From Symbiodinium natans (taxonomy: Eukaryota > Sar > Dinophyceae > Suessiales > Symbiodiniaceae), in contig CAJNDS010002428.1 of NCBI GenBank assembly GCA_905221605.1, positions 248,001-312,000 of the forward strand: a stretch of 64,000 bases of DNA. Reading direction: 5' to 3'. Under the pieces are notes generated by a model that was given only the letters and a program-made list of their open reading frames with translations, ran no database searches and was not told where the DNA came from. Positions within the stretch are counted from its first letter, which is position 1. Every line of letters begins with the position of its first letter. Of this stretch, positions 10,501 to 21,251 are shown piece by piece. Position numbers and translations under genes: made by a program.

Positions 10501-11111
10501 TACATTAAGGTATGAGGGTAGCAGATAAAGAGGCCACCGGCCTTTATAAGGTTTAGGGCTTATGATTTGGGATTTGTGGCTTGGGGTTTTGGGCTTTTTT
10601 TGGGTTTAGGATGTTTAGGATGTTTGGGGTGTCAGGCTTTTCGTAGGGCTGGGGTTCTAGCCACAAATCCTAAACCCTGCAACCTTAGCCCTGGGCTAAA
10701 TTGTCACCCGGATCCAGAGAGGTTTGCTGGCTTCTGGCGATAAGATGCAGTTGGGTTGAGCCCTTAGGCCCCAAATCCTAAAACTCACTACAGCCACCAC
10801 AGAGCTCTTAAGTTTTGCAGGCCATGTTTGAAGGTTCGTGGGGAGTTATAAGTAGGGTTATAAGTACTTCGCAAAAGATTATACGATAGGTTACCTTGCG
10901 AAGAGCTATCCGTTCGCTACACGTACCCCTGAACTTTCAAGTAGTCCTGAACCCTAAACCCTGAACCCCAAGACCCTAAACCCTAAACCCTAAACCCTGA
11001 ACCCTGAACCCTAAACCCTAAACCCTAAACCCCAAACCCTGATGGCCGGAGGTCATGGACATGGCGCACAATGTCTTGATGAACCTGGGGCGCAGGCCTG
11101 CCCCCGAATAG
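7508..11111 (+). CDS. Unidentified spliced gene ending at TAG 11111
   Basis: Best exons: 9163-9237 (25 codons, includes LTGLDIATARVREVLKHRR), 10328-10402 (25 codons, includes EWDTNLVAYRLAEFVHRFV) and terminal 11052-11111 (VMDMAHNVLMNLGRRPAPE, then TAG). Each follows an AG and ends at GT or GC, and the last two join in phase 0. Weaker exons: 7508-7546 (AHARSAGLLPAAE, GC donor) and 8458-8491 (VSLSRTRGGPK, GC donor). The predicted C-terminal part is rich in amphipathic helix. I do not recognise the family; it might be the C-terminal half of the phosphorylase-like gene at 2572-5029 or a separate gene. The 9163 exon ends inside the terminal repeat of the M4-like element at 9230, which supplies its GT. 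Confidence 0.45.
7885..8001. mobile_element. M4 inverted-repeat element
   Basis: Ends ACTGGGAGGTTCATGGGCAG and CCATGAGCTTTCAAGT are inverted repeats; the inside is A/T-rich with AAGTAGGG and its complement CCTCACTT near each end. About 117 bp, no coding capacity. Confidence 0.75.
8185..8417. repeat. CCCTAAA array passing into CTCTAAA array
   Basis: Twelve perfect CCCTAAA units (about 8190-8276) switch to about eighteen CTCTAAA units (8277-8413), a homogeneous variant array joined to the canonical one. Confidence 0.95.
8533..8630. repeat. TTTAGGG array
   Basis: About thirteen TTTAGGG units with a short TTCAGGG/TGTAGGG interruption. Confidence 0.92.
8868..8965 (-). mobile_element. M6 inverted-repeat element
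   Basis: Ends TAGGGGCCTGAATAATTAC and GTAAGTATTCCGACCCCTA; the minus strand matches copies at 40575, 41727 and 49612 (GGGGTCGGAA near one end, ATTxAGGCCCCTA at the other). About 98 bp, non-coding. Confidence 0.7.
9230..9380. mobile_element. M4-like inverted-repeat element abutting an exon
   Basis: Ends ACTCGGAGGTTCTTGG and CCATGAACCTCCAAGT, with inner inverted repeat GTACTTGTTAACCAATCATA / TATAGTTGGTTACTAGGTAC-like. Shares its interior with 58086-58320. Its first bases contain the GGAG|GTTC that forms the 5' splice site of the exon ending at 9237. Confidence 0.7.
10826..10942. mobile_element. M4 inverted-repeat element
   Basis: Left end GTTTGAAGGTTCGTGGGGAG, right end CCCCTGAACTTTCAAGT; interior has AAGTAGGGTTATAAGTACTT and TTCGCAAA / CCTTGCGAA pairing. 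Non-coding. Confidence 0.7.
10947..11042. repeat. CCCTAAA array before terminal exon
   Basis: Imperfect CCCTAAA/CCCTGAA units directly before the exon at 11052, the usual C-rich arm. Confidence 0.88.
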
Positions 11112-11360
11112 TCAAGCTCCCGGAAGAGCAACCGAGCTTTTAGGGTTTAGGGTTTAGGGTGTTTTGGGGTCCCAAGAACGCATGCCGCATGACTTGCCAC
11201 CGAAGAACTTGACTACGGTCAAAACTTATGATAAGAAAGGTTCGAAGGTCCACCAGAGTCTGGGACATTTCTTAACCAGGCAGATGTATTAAGAAAGGTA
11301 GATTTGAGGCGAGAGTCTTGAAAACATTTCTTATTCAACCTGACCAACCCTTTGCTTTCT

Positions 11361-12095
11361 CCAGCCCTCCAGCCCTCCAGCCCTCCAGCCCTCCAGCCCT
11401 CCAGCCCTCCAGCCCTCCAGCCCTCCAGCCCTCCAGGATTAAGCCCTCCAGCCCTCCAGCAGCCCTCCAGCCCTCCAGCCCTCCAGCCCTCCAGCCCTCC
11501 AGCCCTCCAGCCCTCCAGCCCTCCAGCCCTCCAGCCCTCCAGCCCTCCAGCCCTCCAGCCCTCCAGCCCTCCAGCCCTCCAGCCCTCCAGCCCTCCAGCC
11601 CTCCAGCCCTCCAGCCCTCCAGCCCTCCAGCCCTCCAGCCCTCCACCCCTCCAGCCCTCCAGCCCTCCAGCCCTCCAGCCCTCCAGCCCTCCAGCCCAGC
11701 CCTCCAGCCCTCCAGCCCTCCAGCCCTCCCAGCCCTCAAGGATTAAGCCCTCCAAGCCCTCCAGCCCTCCAGCCCTCCAGCCCTCCAGGATTAAGCCCTC
11801 CAGCTCGCTGGGAGGGCTGGAGGGCTTAATCCTGGAGGGCTGGAGGGCTGGAGGGCTGGAGGGCTGGAGGGCTGGAGGGCTGGAACCAGCTGGAGGGCTG
11901 GAGGGCTTAATTATGGAGGGCTGGAGGGCTGGAGGGCTGGAAGGCTCCGGGCTGGAGGGCTGGAGGGCTGGAGGGCTGGAGGGCTGGAGGGCTGGAGAGC
12001 TGGAGTGGCTGGAGGGCTGGAGGGCCGGAGGGCTGGAGGGCTGGAGGGCTGGAGGGCTGGAGGGGCTGGAGGGCTGGAGGGCTGGAGGGCTGGAG
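11361..12095. repeat. 735-bp palindromic 9-bp minisatellite
   Basis: The left arm is about 49 copies of CCAGCCCTC; the right arm is the reverse complement GAGGGCTGG repeated about 30 times. The centre is a perfect inverted repeat: 11784-11803 pairs with 11817-11836, both carrying the same irregular GGATTAAG/CTTAATCC insertion, around a 13-nt spacer (11804-11816). GGATTAAG-type interruptions also occur at 11435, 11739 and, as CTTAATTATGG, at 11905. All six frames are largely open, giving Pro/Ser/Leu/Gln or Gly/Leu/Glu/Trp repeats that should not be called genes. Confidence 0.95.
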
Positions 12096-12365
12096 CCTTG
12101 CAAAAAGGCCATTCAATTTGTAATTACGTTTGGGTTGCGATTCAGACTCTGAATATAATTATTTTTCTCAATTCGAGAGTCTAATTTCTTGCTTCAAAAA
12201 ATTTCTTAACACAAAGTTCCACCGTAATTGATCTGGGCTGAGAGTGACTTGGCTACAATAAGAGGTCCCCCAAAAAAGGGCTCATACTAAGGGATCATGC
12301 AACTGCCCTTAGACGAGTTCGAGACACTGCGTGAGTAAGTAGAGCTTAAATCTGGCCGGTCTTAG

Positions 12366-12643
12366 TAGGGAATGAGGGAAAGACGTACCCTAATAGAATC
12401 CCTTAAAGGGTATATATAGGGCCCTCTACTCATCCCTTAAAGGGTATATATAGGCTCCTCTACTAATCCCTTAAAGGGAAAAACATAGGGCCCTATACAG
12501 AACCCCTTCAAGGGTGAAAATAGGGCCCTATACAGAATCCCTCAAAGGGTATATATGGGGCCCTCCCTTACAGGGTATATGTATTGCCCAAGACAGCATC
12601 CCTTAAAGGGAAAATGTAGGGATCCCCATTCCCTCATTCCCTA
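12366..12643. mobile_element. M7 element with internal tandem repeat
   Basis: Bounded by TAGGGAATGAGGGAA and its exact reverse complement TTCCCTCATTCCCTA. Between them lie about seven degenerate units of 30-45 bp built on ATCCCTTAAAGGGTATATATA and AGGGCCCT. Each unit is itself palindromic (CCCTTAAAGGG). Non-coding. Confidence 0.75.
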
Positions 12644-12891
12644 CGAAGAACCAGGGGGGTAAAAGTCACAGGTACGAGGGTCGAGGCACAGTCCCGCCCG
12701 GGGACCTCAACCCCAAAGCTAAGCCCTAAATGCTAAGCCCTAAACCGTAAACCCTAAGTCCTAAACCCTATACCCTCAAGCCTAAACCCTATTACCCTAA
12801 ACCCTAAACCCTAAGCCCTGACGCCCCGGAATCGCTGAAGCCCGAACCCCGAAACCCTTCACCTGCCCGATGCTGTTCTTGGCCAAGGCAG

Positions 12892-14740
12892 GTGATCGTC
12901 TTCCCGCGGCGCACGCTGTTCGAACAAAGCTTCGACGTATCCCAACTCCAGGCTTCGAATAAGCTTAGGTTAGGGTTCGGGGTTCGGGGTTCGGGGTTTA
13001 GGGTTTAGGGTTTAGGGTTTAGGGTTTAGGGTTAGGGTTTAGGGTTTAGGGTTTAGGGTTTAGGGTTAGGGTTTAGGGTTTCGGGTTTAGGGGTCCAGGG
13101 GGTCTAGGGGAGTCTAGGCGGGTTTAGGGGCTTAGAGGTGTTTAGGGTGCCATGGGTTTTGCGGGTGAGAGGGAGAACGATAGCTGAAGGATGCTGCCAA
13201 ACCCGGATCGATCCCAGCATCTGATGCAAACCGTTGAACAACAGAACCTTCCGAGCCCCACACTCTAAACCTTAAACCCGAAACCCAAAACCTAAACCCT
13301 GAACCCTAAACCCTAAACCCTGAGCCCTGAACCCTAAACCCTAAACCCTAAACCCGAAGCTTCCTGATCTTCAAGTTTCCCTTCATGCCGGGGACTCGCT
13401 AAGCCTTGAAGTTAGGGTTAGGGTTTCGGGTTCCGGGTTCTGGGTTCAGGGCAGCGTTTAGGGTTTAGGGTTTAGGGTTTAGGGCCTGGATGTCTCTTAA
13501 AGATGCAGCCTCTGGGAGGTGTCTGGACATGAGACACTGGGATGGTGGGTGGTGGCGAAGGCCCGGTGGGCTGAACGTGTGGCGCCTACGAGCAGATATA
13601 AACCCTAAACCCTAAACCCCAAGCATCCCCGCGGTTTGGGGTTTAGGGTTTAGGGTGGTTTCGGGTTTAGGGTTTAGGGTTTAGGGGGTACCCAACACTG
13701 GGGCTTAGGGCTCAGGGTTTAGGAACTCCCCAAGCCCCGACGGCCCTACTTAAACCCGGAAACCCCCAAACCCTTTTAGTTTCGCAGTCGCGGCCCCAAC
13801 AGTGACTGGTCAAGATCGAGACCCTAACCAAAGCGCTGCGGAGACCCCTTAGGGTTTAGGGTTTAGGGTTTAGGGTTTAGGGTTTAGGGTTTAGGGTTTA
13901 GGGTTAGGGTTTAAGGTTTAGGGTTTAGGGTTTAAGGCTTGAAGGTTCGTGGGTAGTTAGAAGTAGGATTAGAAGTACCTGAATCAAGGTTGTCAGCTGG
14001 GTTACCTTACGTATAACCCCACTTGCAATTATCCGTGAAGCTTCGAGCACTGTTGGCAGGTTGGCCCCTGCATCCCAACTGAACAATAAATCCTATTCCC
14101 TGAAACTCAGAACCACCTTCCTTAAACCCTAAACCCTAAAACCCGACAAACCGAAAACCCTAAACCCTAAACCCTAAACCCGAAGCCCTGAACCCTAAAC
14201 CCTAGAACGCCCGAACTTGGAATCCGCAAGGGCTCCACAGACCTCGACGAGAGCTCCGCTTTGCAGCTGTTGGCGAGGGCCGCTTTGGACAAGCGCGGGC
14301 ACCAGAAGGCACAAAGATGTGGGTTTTAGGGTTTCAGGTCTCGGGTTTAAGTCTAGGGTTTAGGGTGTGGTTTAGGGTTTAGGGTTTAGGGTTTAGGTTT
14401 AGGGTTTAAGGTTTCGGGTTTAGGGTTTAGGATGCAGGGTTTAGGATGTAGGGTTTAGGGTTTAGGGTTTAGGGTTTAGGGTTTAGGTAGTGGGACTCGA
14501 CGCCCTAAACCCTAAACCCTAAACCCTAAACCCTAAACCCTAAACCCTAAACCCTAAACCCTAAACCCTAAACCCTAAACCCTAAACCCTAAACCCTAAG
14601 CCCTAAGCCCTAAGCCCTAAGCCCTAAACCCTAAACCCTAAGCCCTAAACCCTAACCCTAAACCCTAAACCCCGGAGGTCCTCCAGATTCTGGAGTGGAT
14701 TGGCTGGCGCCTGCACGACGAGGCCAAGGCTGAGGGCTGA
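12892..14740 (+). CDS. Unidentified spliced gene
   Basis: Four exons in one consistent phase: 12892-12951 (20 codons, VIVFPRRTLFEQSFDVSQLQ, GC donor), 13360-13410 (17 codons, LPDLQVSLHAGDSLSLE, GT donor), 14231-14308 (26 codons, GSTDLDESSALQLLARAALD then KRGHQK, GC donor) and 14678-14740 (VLQILEWIGWRLHDEAKAEG then TGA). Each begins after AG and is open from splice site to splice site. A further exon probably lies near 13788-13847. No start codon was identified; ATG 12870 in another frame is an alternative. The family is not recognised. All three introns carry TTTAGGG sequence on the left and CCCTAAA on the right; the last is the cleanest hairpin intron in the window. Confidence 0.55.
12967..13093. 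repeat. TTTAGGG array, 5' part of intron 12952-13359
   Basis: About seventeen units starting with TTCGGGG variants, 15 bp after the GC 5' splice site. The matching CCCTAAA arm is at 13262-13355. Confidence 0.92.
13938..14047. mobile_element. M4 inverted-repeat element
   Basis: Left end CTTGAAGGTTCGTGGGTAG, right end ATCCGTGAAGCTTCGAG. Fused on its left to a TTTAGGG array (13851-13937). Confidence 0.65.
14323..14487. repeat. TTTAGGG arm of hairpin intron 14309-14677
   Basis: About 165 bp of TTTAGGG units, beginning 14 bp after the GC 5' splice site. Right half is nearly perfect. Confidence 0.95.
14503..14672. repeat. CCCTAAA arm of hairpin intron 14309-14677
   Basis: About 170 bp of CCCTAAA with a CCCTAAG patch, ending 5 bp before the 3' splice site. 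Separated from the TTTAGGG arm by a 15-nt loop. Confidence 0.95.
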
Positions 14741-14894
14741 GCCGCCGCCTGGCCTGTATTATTGTCATCATTCTGATGGTTATTTTATGATGAGTATTAT
14801 CATTAACATTATTGTTATTATTATTTCTATTTATATTCTTAGCATGTTACTATTATGATTTGTATTTCGATTAGTATTATTATGATGATGATTA

Positions 14895-15297
<403 letters not shown>

Positions 15298-15773
15298 TAT
15301 TGTCATCCTTATTATCACTATTATTATGATTATTTTTATTACTAGGATTATTATTATTATGCTTGTTATTATTATTATTTATTATTATTATTTAAATTTC
15401 GATTATTATTATGATTCGTGTTATGATTAGTATTATGATCCTTGTTATGACTGTCATTGTTATCATCATGACTGCTATCTTTAATTTCAAATCAGCTATT
15501 GTATTTTGCATTTTTTTACTTTGGGTCTTTAGGGTTGAGGGCTGAGGCTTTTTTTGGGTTTTTGAGGGTGTTCAGGGTTTTGAAGGTTTTTAGGGGAAAG
15601 GGGTTTAGGGTACGTGAGCAGACATAGGGTGGAAGAGGGCCATTTCTCCCGGCACATCCGGGTTCGAGACGAGGCTTTGGTTCACGGGGTAGGGGCAAGC
15701 ATTCTACAGAAGGTAACTTATAACTACATTCTGAATTCAGGGACTTAGAACCTGCTTTCAACTACCCTTGCCT

Positions 15774-15872
15774 TGGGATGTCCCCCCTTATACTAACAGT
15801 CCTTAACAGGGATGCTAGTACCTCCTCTTATAATCCATATGGAGGACTGTTAGTACAATGGGCAACATCCCA
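15774..15872. mobile_element. M1 palindromic element
   Basis: TGGGATGTCCCCCCTTATAC and its near-complement ending ACATCCCA; inner TAACAGTCCTTA / GGACTGTTAGTA also pair, so almost the entire 99 bp is one hairpin. Related copies at 29117, 35706 and 62415. Confidence 0.85.
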
Positions 15873-15892
15873 GCATGAACCTTCTATTCCCT

Positions 15893-16213
15893 CCTAAACC
15901 CTAAACCCTAAACCCTAAACCCCAAACCCTAGACCCCAAACCCTAAACCCCGTCTGCTTGAGCCCAGGACCCCTCTGCGAGCCTGCTGCGCCTGACGGAA
16001 GAAAAAGCCTGCGCAGCGGCCGCCGGGGTGGCCTCAGAATCGCATCCTTGGCCCTAAACCCTAAAACCTAAACCCTGGACCCTGAACCCTAAACCCTGAA
16101 CCCTAAACTCTACACCCTAAACCCTAAACCCTACACCCTAAACCCTACACCCTAAACCCTAAACCCTAAACCCTGAACCCTGAACCCTAAAGCCTAAACC
16201 CTAAACCCTAAAC
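15893..16213. repeat. CCCTAAA arrays around an unassigned 90-bp segment
   Basis: CCCTAAA at 15893-15948 and 16050-16213 (with CCCTACA and CCCTGAA variants). Between them, 15974-16046 is GC-rich and open (begins DPSASLLRLTEEKACAAAAG) and follows CAG; a possible exon of unknown identity. Confidence 0.85.
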
Positions 16214-16513
16214 CCAAGGTGGCCTGAAGGATGGAGCGCTTGTCCCCGACACCTCCGCAACACAAAATCCACCGCAGACATTGTTGGCGCTTCGTGGATT
16301 CTTCAAGCTTGCTTAGTGGAAAGGTTTTGACCTGAGCCCTGTGGCCCCCTAGGAAGAGAAGAGATCGAGCTCAACCTCTCTAACCCTAGCGGTTTTTCGC
16401 TTAAAGATGTGTCTTTGGGGCTCAGTTTGCAGGCAACCCTAACCCTAAACCCCAAAAGCAGGGGACCGCAACAGGGTCCCCCTACTTCAGAGAACGAATC
16501 AAATGGCCGAGAG

Positions 16514-16666
16514 GATGCCCCGACGGTGGACTACGTGGCCAGGCCGGCCACAGGGACTCCCGTGCAGCCGGAGCTTGGGCTTCGGTCCTTGGGGCGAATC
16601 TCAAGGCTTATATATCTCTATATGCTACCAAAAAAAAACTCATTTATCTATATCTACATACATATA

Positions 16667-16702
<36 letters not shown>

Positions 16703-19700
16703 CATATTGGTGTATAGACTACATGCGCAGTACTCCCTTCAATTTAAGTAAGCAATGGGCGGACACGAATGCACAAAAACCGGTAACGCGACACCAACAC
16801 TGGAAAAACGACCCCCCCCCCTACGTTGATGGACCCTGTACCCTAAACCCTAAACCCTTCACTCTCTGGCAGGTTCATCGCACGGACGCAGCAGAAGTAC
16901 ACGCACCGAGGCCTTACAACAGGGACCTGCACCGGGACCCTGATTTCGAGAACTGACCGCATGGGGCGGGGTCGAAACGGTTTTCGAGGTGTCGGGTTGG
17001 GGGTGCAGCTGTGAGTTCATGAGCCTGAACCTTCTGAGTCCGCTTCCTTCTCATTTCTTGTAGGCCCTCCCCCCCTGGACTCCACGATGGTATTTCTGGC
17101 TGCTATGTTTCCGAAAGTTCTTTCTTCTAGGGTAGAATTCTTAGAACAAGGTGGCAAAGCAGAGAAGTAAGTTTGCCCCCTGACCGCTAGGTCCAGGTAG
17201 GGGCTAGGGATATTTACATTTCCCCTATTGGTGATATCAGGACCTTGTTCCAGAGAGTTTTACCCCAAGCCCTAAAACGTAAGCATCCCAGGGTCTGATT
17301 TTTTGAAGGTCAAGTCTCATAGGATCCCAAGGAGACCCTCCGAATCGAGGTTTAGGGTTTAGGGTTTAGGGTTTAGGGTTTAGGGTTTAGGGTTTAGGGT
17401 TTAGGGGGCCTGAGTGGGCCTTAGTCAGCCTTCGTATGCCCTGGTGACTCTCAATGGCCTGGAGTCTGGACCCTTGGCCTTAAACCCTGAACCCTAAACC
17501 CTAACCCTAATAAACCCTGAACCCTTCTTGACCTAATTAACCCTAAACCGCAAACCCTAAACCCTAAACCCTAAACCCTAAACCCTAAACCCTAAACCTT
17601 AAACCCTAAACCTTTTGGAGGGGCCCTCCTTCTCCTATGACCTTCTGCAGGCGGTGTCCGGCCTTTCGGCATCTCCACCCTCCTGGGCGGTTTCGACAAT
17701 AAGGGCCAGCCAGCACTGACGCTCGTCCTGGAAGCATGGGGCATTAGTTTTTTTTTTGGGTTTAGGGTTTAGGGTTTAGGGTTTGGGGTTTGGGGTTTAG
17801 GGTTTAGGGTTGAGGGTTGAGGGTTGAGGGTTTGTGGATTAACCGCATGAGAGGATTCAGGTTACCCTGCACATCCTTACTGCATAATAGGGAAAGGAGT
17901 GTTGTACTGCAACATACGGAGGTTCATAGAAGATAACAATACTAGCAATTTGGGCTCCCATGCTACACCCTCAACCCTCTCTTCCCCCAACCTCCCAGAA
18001 TCGTTCTTAGCAATCCCTAAACCCTAAATCCTCAACCCTAAACCTCAAGCAGATGGAAGCAGATCGGATCTTGAGCCTTTGCTTGGACCCTGGATTCTGT
18101 GGAGCCCCCCTGCCAACTAAAACGCCTTCAACGCCTGAGGCCCCCAAGACTTGAAGCAGACAAAGCCAAGGTATCAGACGGACCCGGCTGGAACGTACTA
18201 TGCCTGGAAGGCCTCGTAAGCTCCGGCTGTTGTTTCGGTTGAGGGACCCTAAACCCCCTGTAGCCTTAGCTCTTGAAACCCCAAGCCCCAAGCCCTAAGA
18301 CCCTAAAACCTTAAACCCTCAACCCGATGACACCAAACCGATTAGCATAGGGCCTTGACAGGAGGGGGCAGACATTTTGGAGAACTGACCAGATACGCCT
18401 AGCGCAAGCTCTAAACTCCTAAGTCCCTGAAGCCGGAACCCACGATGTAAGGCCCCTAAACCTCGGGGCAGTTCGCCAGGCCACAGCCATTGGGAAGAAC
18501 TCCAAGAGCGTCACAGACTTCCTGGAGAAGAAGCATCCTGCCTGCGATGAGTTTAGGGTTGAGGGTTGGGTTTTTTTGGGTTTAGGGTTTCGGGTTTAGG
18601 GTTTAGGGTTTGGGGTTTAGGGTTCGTGGGTCCTGAGGTTCAGGGGCTTTGGGTGTTTGCGGGCTTTGGAGGCTTAGGGTTTAGGGCCAGGTTTTAGGCT
18701 GCAGGGTGTGGCCCCGGGATCTTTTCTTTGCCTGGGGACTTCTTGAAGGTTCGCGGGTAGTTGCAAACAACAGCTCTGGTGGTGGGTGCCCTAAACCCAC
18801 CCTAAATCCTAAACCTGTATTCTAACCTGAGATAAAATGAAAAGGACGTTAAAGCCCCGGTCCCTTGTGGGGAGTCCTTTGCATAAGTTGCCCTACTATA
18901 CATAGGACCCCACAAAAGGGATCCGAAATTTAGAGATCTACCCTGGTAGGGTGTTTCGGGTTTAGGGTTTAGGGTTTAGGGAATTATCAACCCTAAGCCC
19001 TAAACCCTAAACCCTAAACCCTAAGCCCTAAACCCTAAACCCTTAGGAGAACTACCGTGTTCATCCCTGAACTGGGGGTCCTGCGACCTTGAAGTTGCCC
19101 TGAGTTTAACCTTCCGAGCCATGATGCCCATACCATAGGGTTTAGGGTTTAGGGTCTGTGGTTTAGGGTTTAGGGTTTAGGGTTTAGGGCTTAGGGCTTA
19201 GGGCTTAGGGCTTAGGGCTTAGGGCCTGGGGTTTAGGATGCGGATTGACAGCTTTACAAACTCTGTGGGCCCTAACCCCGTAAACCCTGTATAATCCACC
19301 CTCGATACACTCAGATCACCAAGGTACAAGGAGGATTTGGACGAGGACTGGGATGGGGATGTGTTGCAAAACCTGCTCAGTATCCCAAAAACAAGTCGCC
19401 ATACTATCTCCTCGTTGTAACCCTCTCATGAACATGACGTCCTAAACCCCAAGAGCCCTAAGCCCTAGACACAAACCTGAAGAACAGAGCCCCAAATTGG
19501 ACAAAGTCCCGACGCCGCTCTGGGCTTAGGCTTCCGTGAAGTTTCATTGAACTTCATTGCTAGCTGCTAGCTATACTTAGGGCATAAGCTTCAGGATTTA
19601 GAGTTCGGTAGTAGGCTTATGTGTTCAGGACTGCGGCTTGAGGGGTAGTAGGCTTTTGTGTGCCATACTTGTGGTCCACTTCATTGCACACTTGCCATGC

Positions 19701-21219
19701 CCACGAGGATGCCACGATCCGGCTGGCGCTGAAGGGCTTGCTCGAGGCACCTTTGGGGAGACTCTGGGCCCTCAACCCGATCGGCCGAAAGCCCTATAAG
19801 CCCTATAAAGCCTATAAGCCCATAGACCCTATAAGCCCCAAACAAGCCATAAGCCCCACAAGCCCTAAACCCCAAACCCGCGCAAAGCCCCTGACGGGGT
19901 TACGGCTTTGAGGGTTGATGGCGTCGGTTTAATTTTTTTTTTTGGCGGGGAGTTTCGGGCTTAGGGTTTACGGCGTAGGGTTTAGTGCTTCTTTGGGAAG
20001 CGTTTGTTTCATGAGGTTGTTCGCTGGGCGGCCATGGTTCCAAGGGGGGTTGTACGAGCCTAGGCCCTGAAGACTGGATCCGAAGCCCTTGACACTCACT
20101 CTTCTCGTCAAAGACAAGCCTTGGCAACACAACCCGAAGCCTCGAACCCTAAACCCCGAACCCTAAACTCAAAAAGAAAGCATAGGATCCCTGGCTACAT
20201 GCACCGGGAAGCTCCAAAGTCCTGCGAAGTGAACCTCTGGGGCCAGCTCTCCAAACACAATCATCTCGGGGGGGTTTTCGGTGTAAGCACCTCAGCTTCC
20301 CCCCGTGGCCATGCCCTGAGGTGACGGAGGCTTCTGGCAAGAACATTGAGGCCCACTTTGCCAGTGACAGTGACATTTGGGGGCTGAATTCCTGAAATCC
20401 GCCAGAAAAAAGCGAGTGATGCGTCAGCTTCTGCGAAAGAAGGGCGGTTTAAGCTGAACGCGAACAAAAGCTTACGTAGTCCGTGGGTTTAGGGTTTAGG
20501 GTTTAGGGTTGAGGGTTTAGGGTTTAGGGTTAGGATTGGGCCATTGAAGGACTTGAGAACTGCGTTGTTCAGGACCAGCCTCTCTGGGTTGTCTTGGGAC
20601 AGCATTTTGAAATTGCCACGTCTTTCTCCACGTGGGAGCCTGCTCCTACACCGTTCTCAATGGGAGAATCATTGCAAAATGTCAACAACCCTAACCCTAA
20701 GCCCTAAGCCCTAAACCCTAAACCCTTAACCCTTAACCCTTAAACCCTAAACCCTAAATCTGAGGTCTTTGGGATGTTGGGTTTGGGACCCTGCAGGTCG
20801 TCATTGTGAAGGAGGGTGGCATCACGTGGATGCCGGACGATAAGCTCGAGCCCTTGGTCAAGGTGCCGAGTTGCTTGGGGTTTAGGTTTTTGGGTCTAGG
20901 GGTTTATATAGGGTTTAGGGGTTTGGTGTTTAGGGTGGGGCTTTGGGGCTTTGGGGCTTTGGGGCTTTAGGGGTTTAGGGCTTCAGGGGTTCGGGGCTTA
21001 AGAGTTCTTAACCTTAAGGACCTCAATGCTTACGGTTTAGGCTTTAGTGTTTAGGGTGAAAGGCGTCGGTCCTAGTGTTGGATGCCCTCGAATCGACAGC
21101 CCTGTATAGTATAGCAGGCGTCATTTGCACGATAAATTCGCCTTGAAGCATAGCTTAAGACTTAGGCACTTCCATGCAGCCACCAACCAACCCACGTTTG
21201 AGAGCCCTTGAATTCGGCT

Positions 21220-21251
<32 letters not shown>

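Noticed and set aside
11219-12152. Long frames of SPPALQP and GLEGWRA repeats on both strands
   Set aside because: Translations of the palindromic 9-bp minisatellite; six frames open.
16723-16956. Frame ending RDLHRDPDFEN with TGA, first read as a terminal exon
   Set aside because: The same DNA in another frame gives the proteasome exon 16873-16910 with correct phase on both sides, which explains it better.
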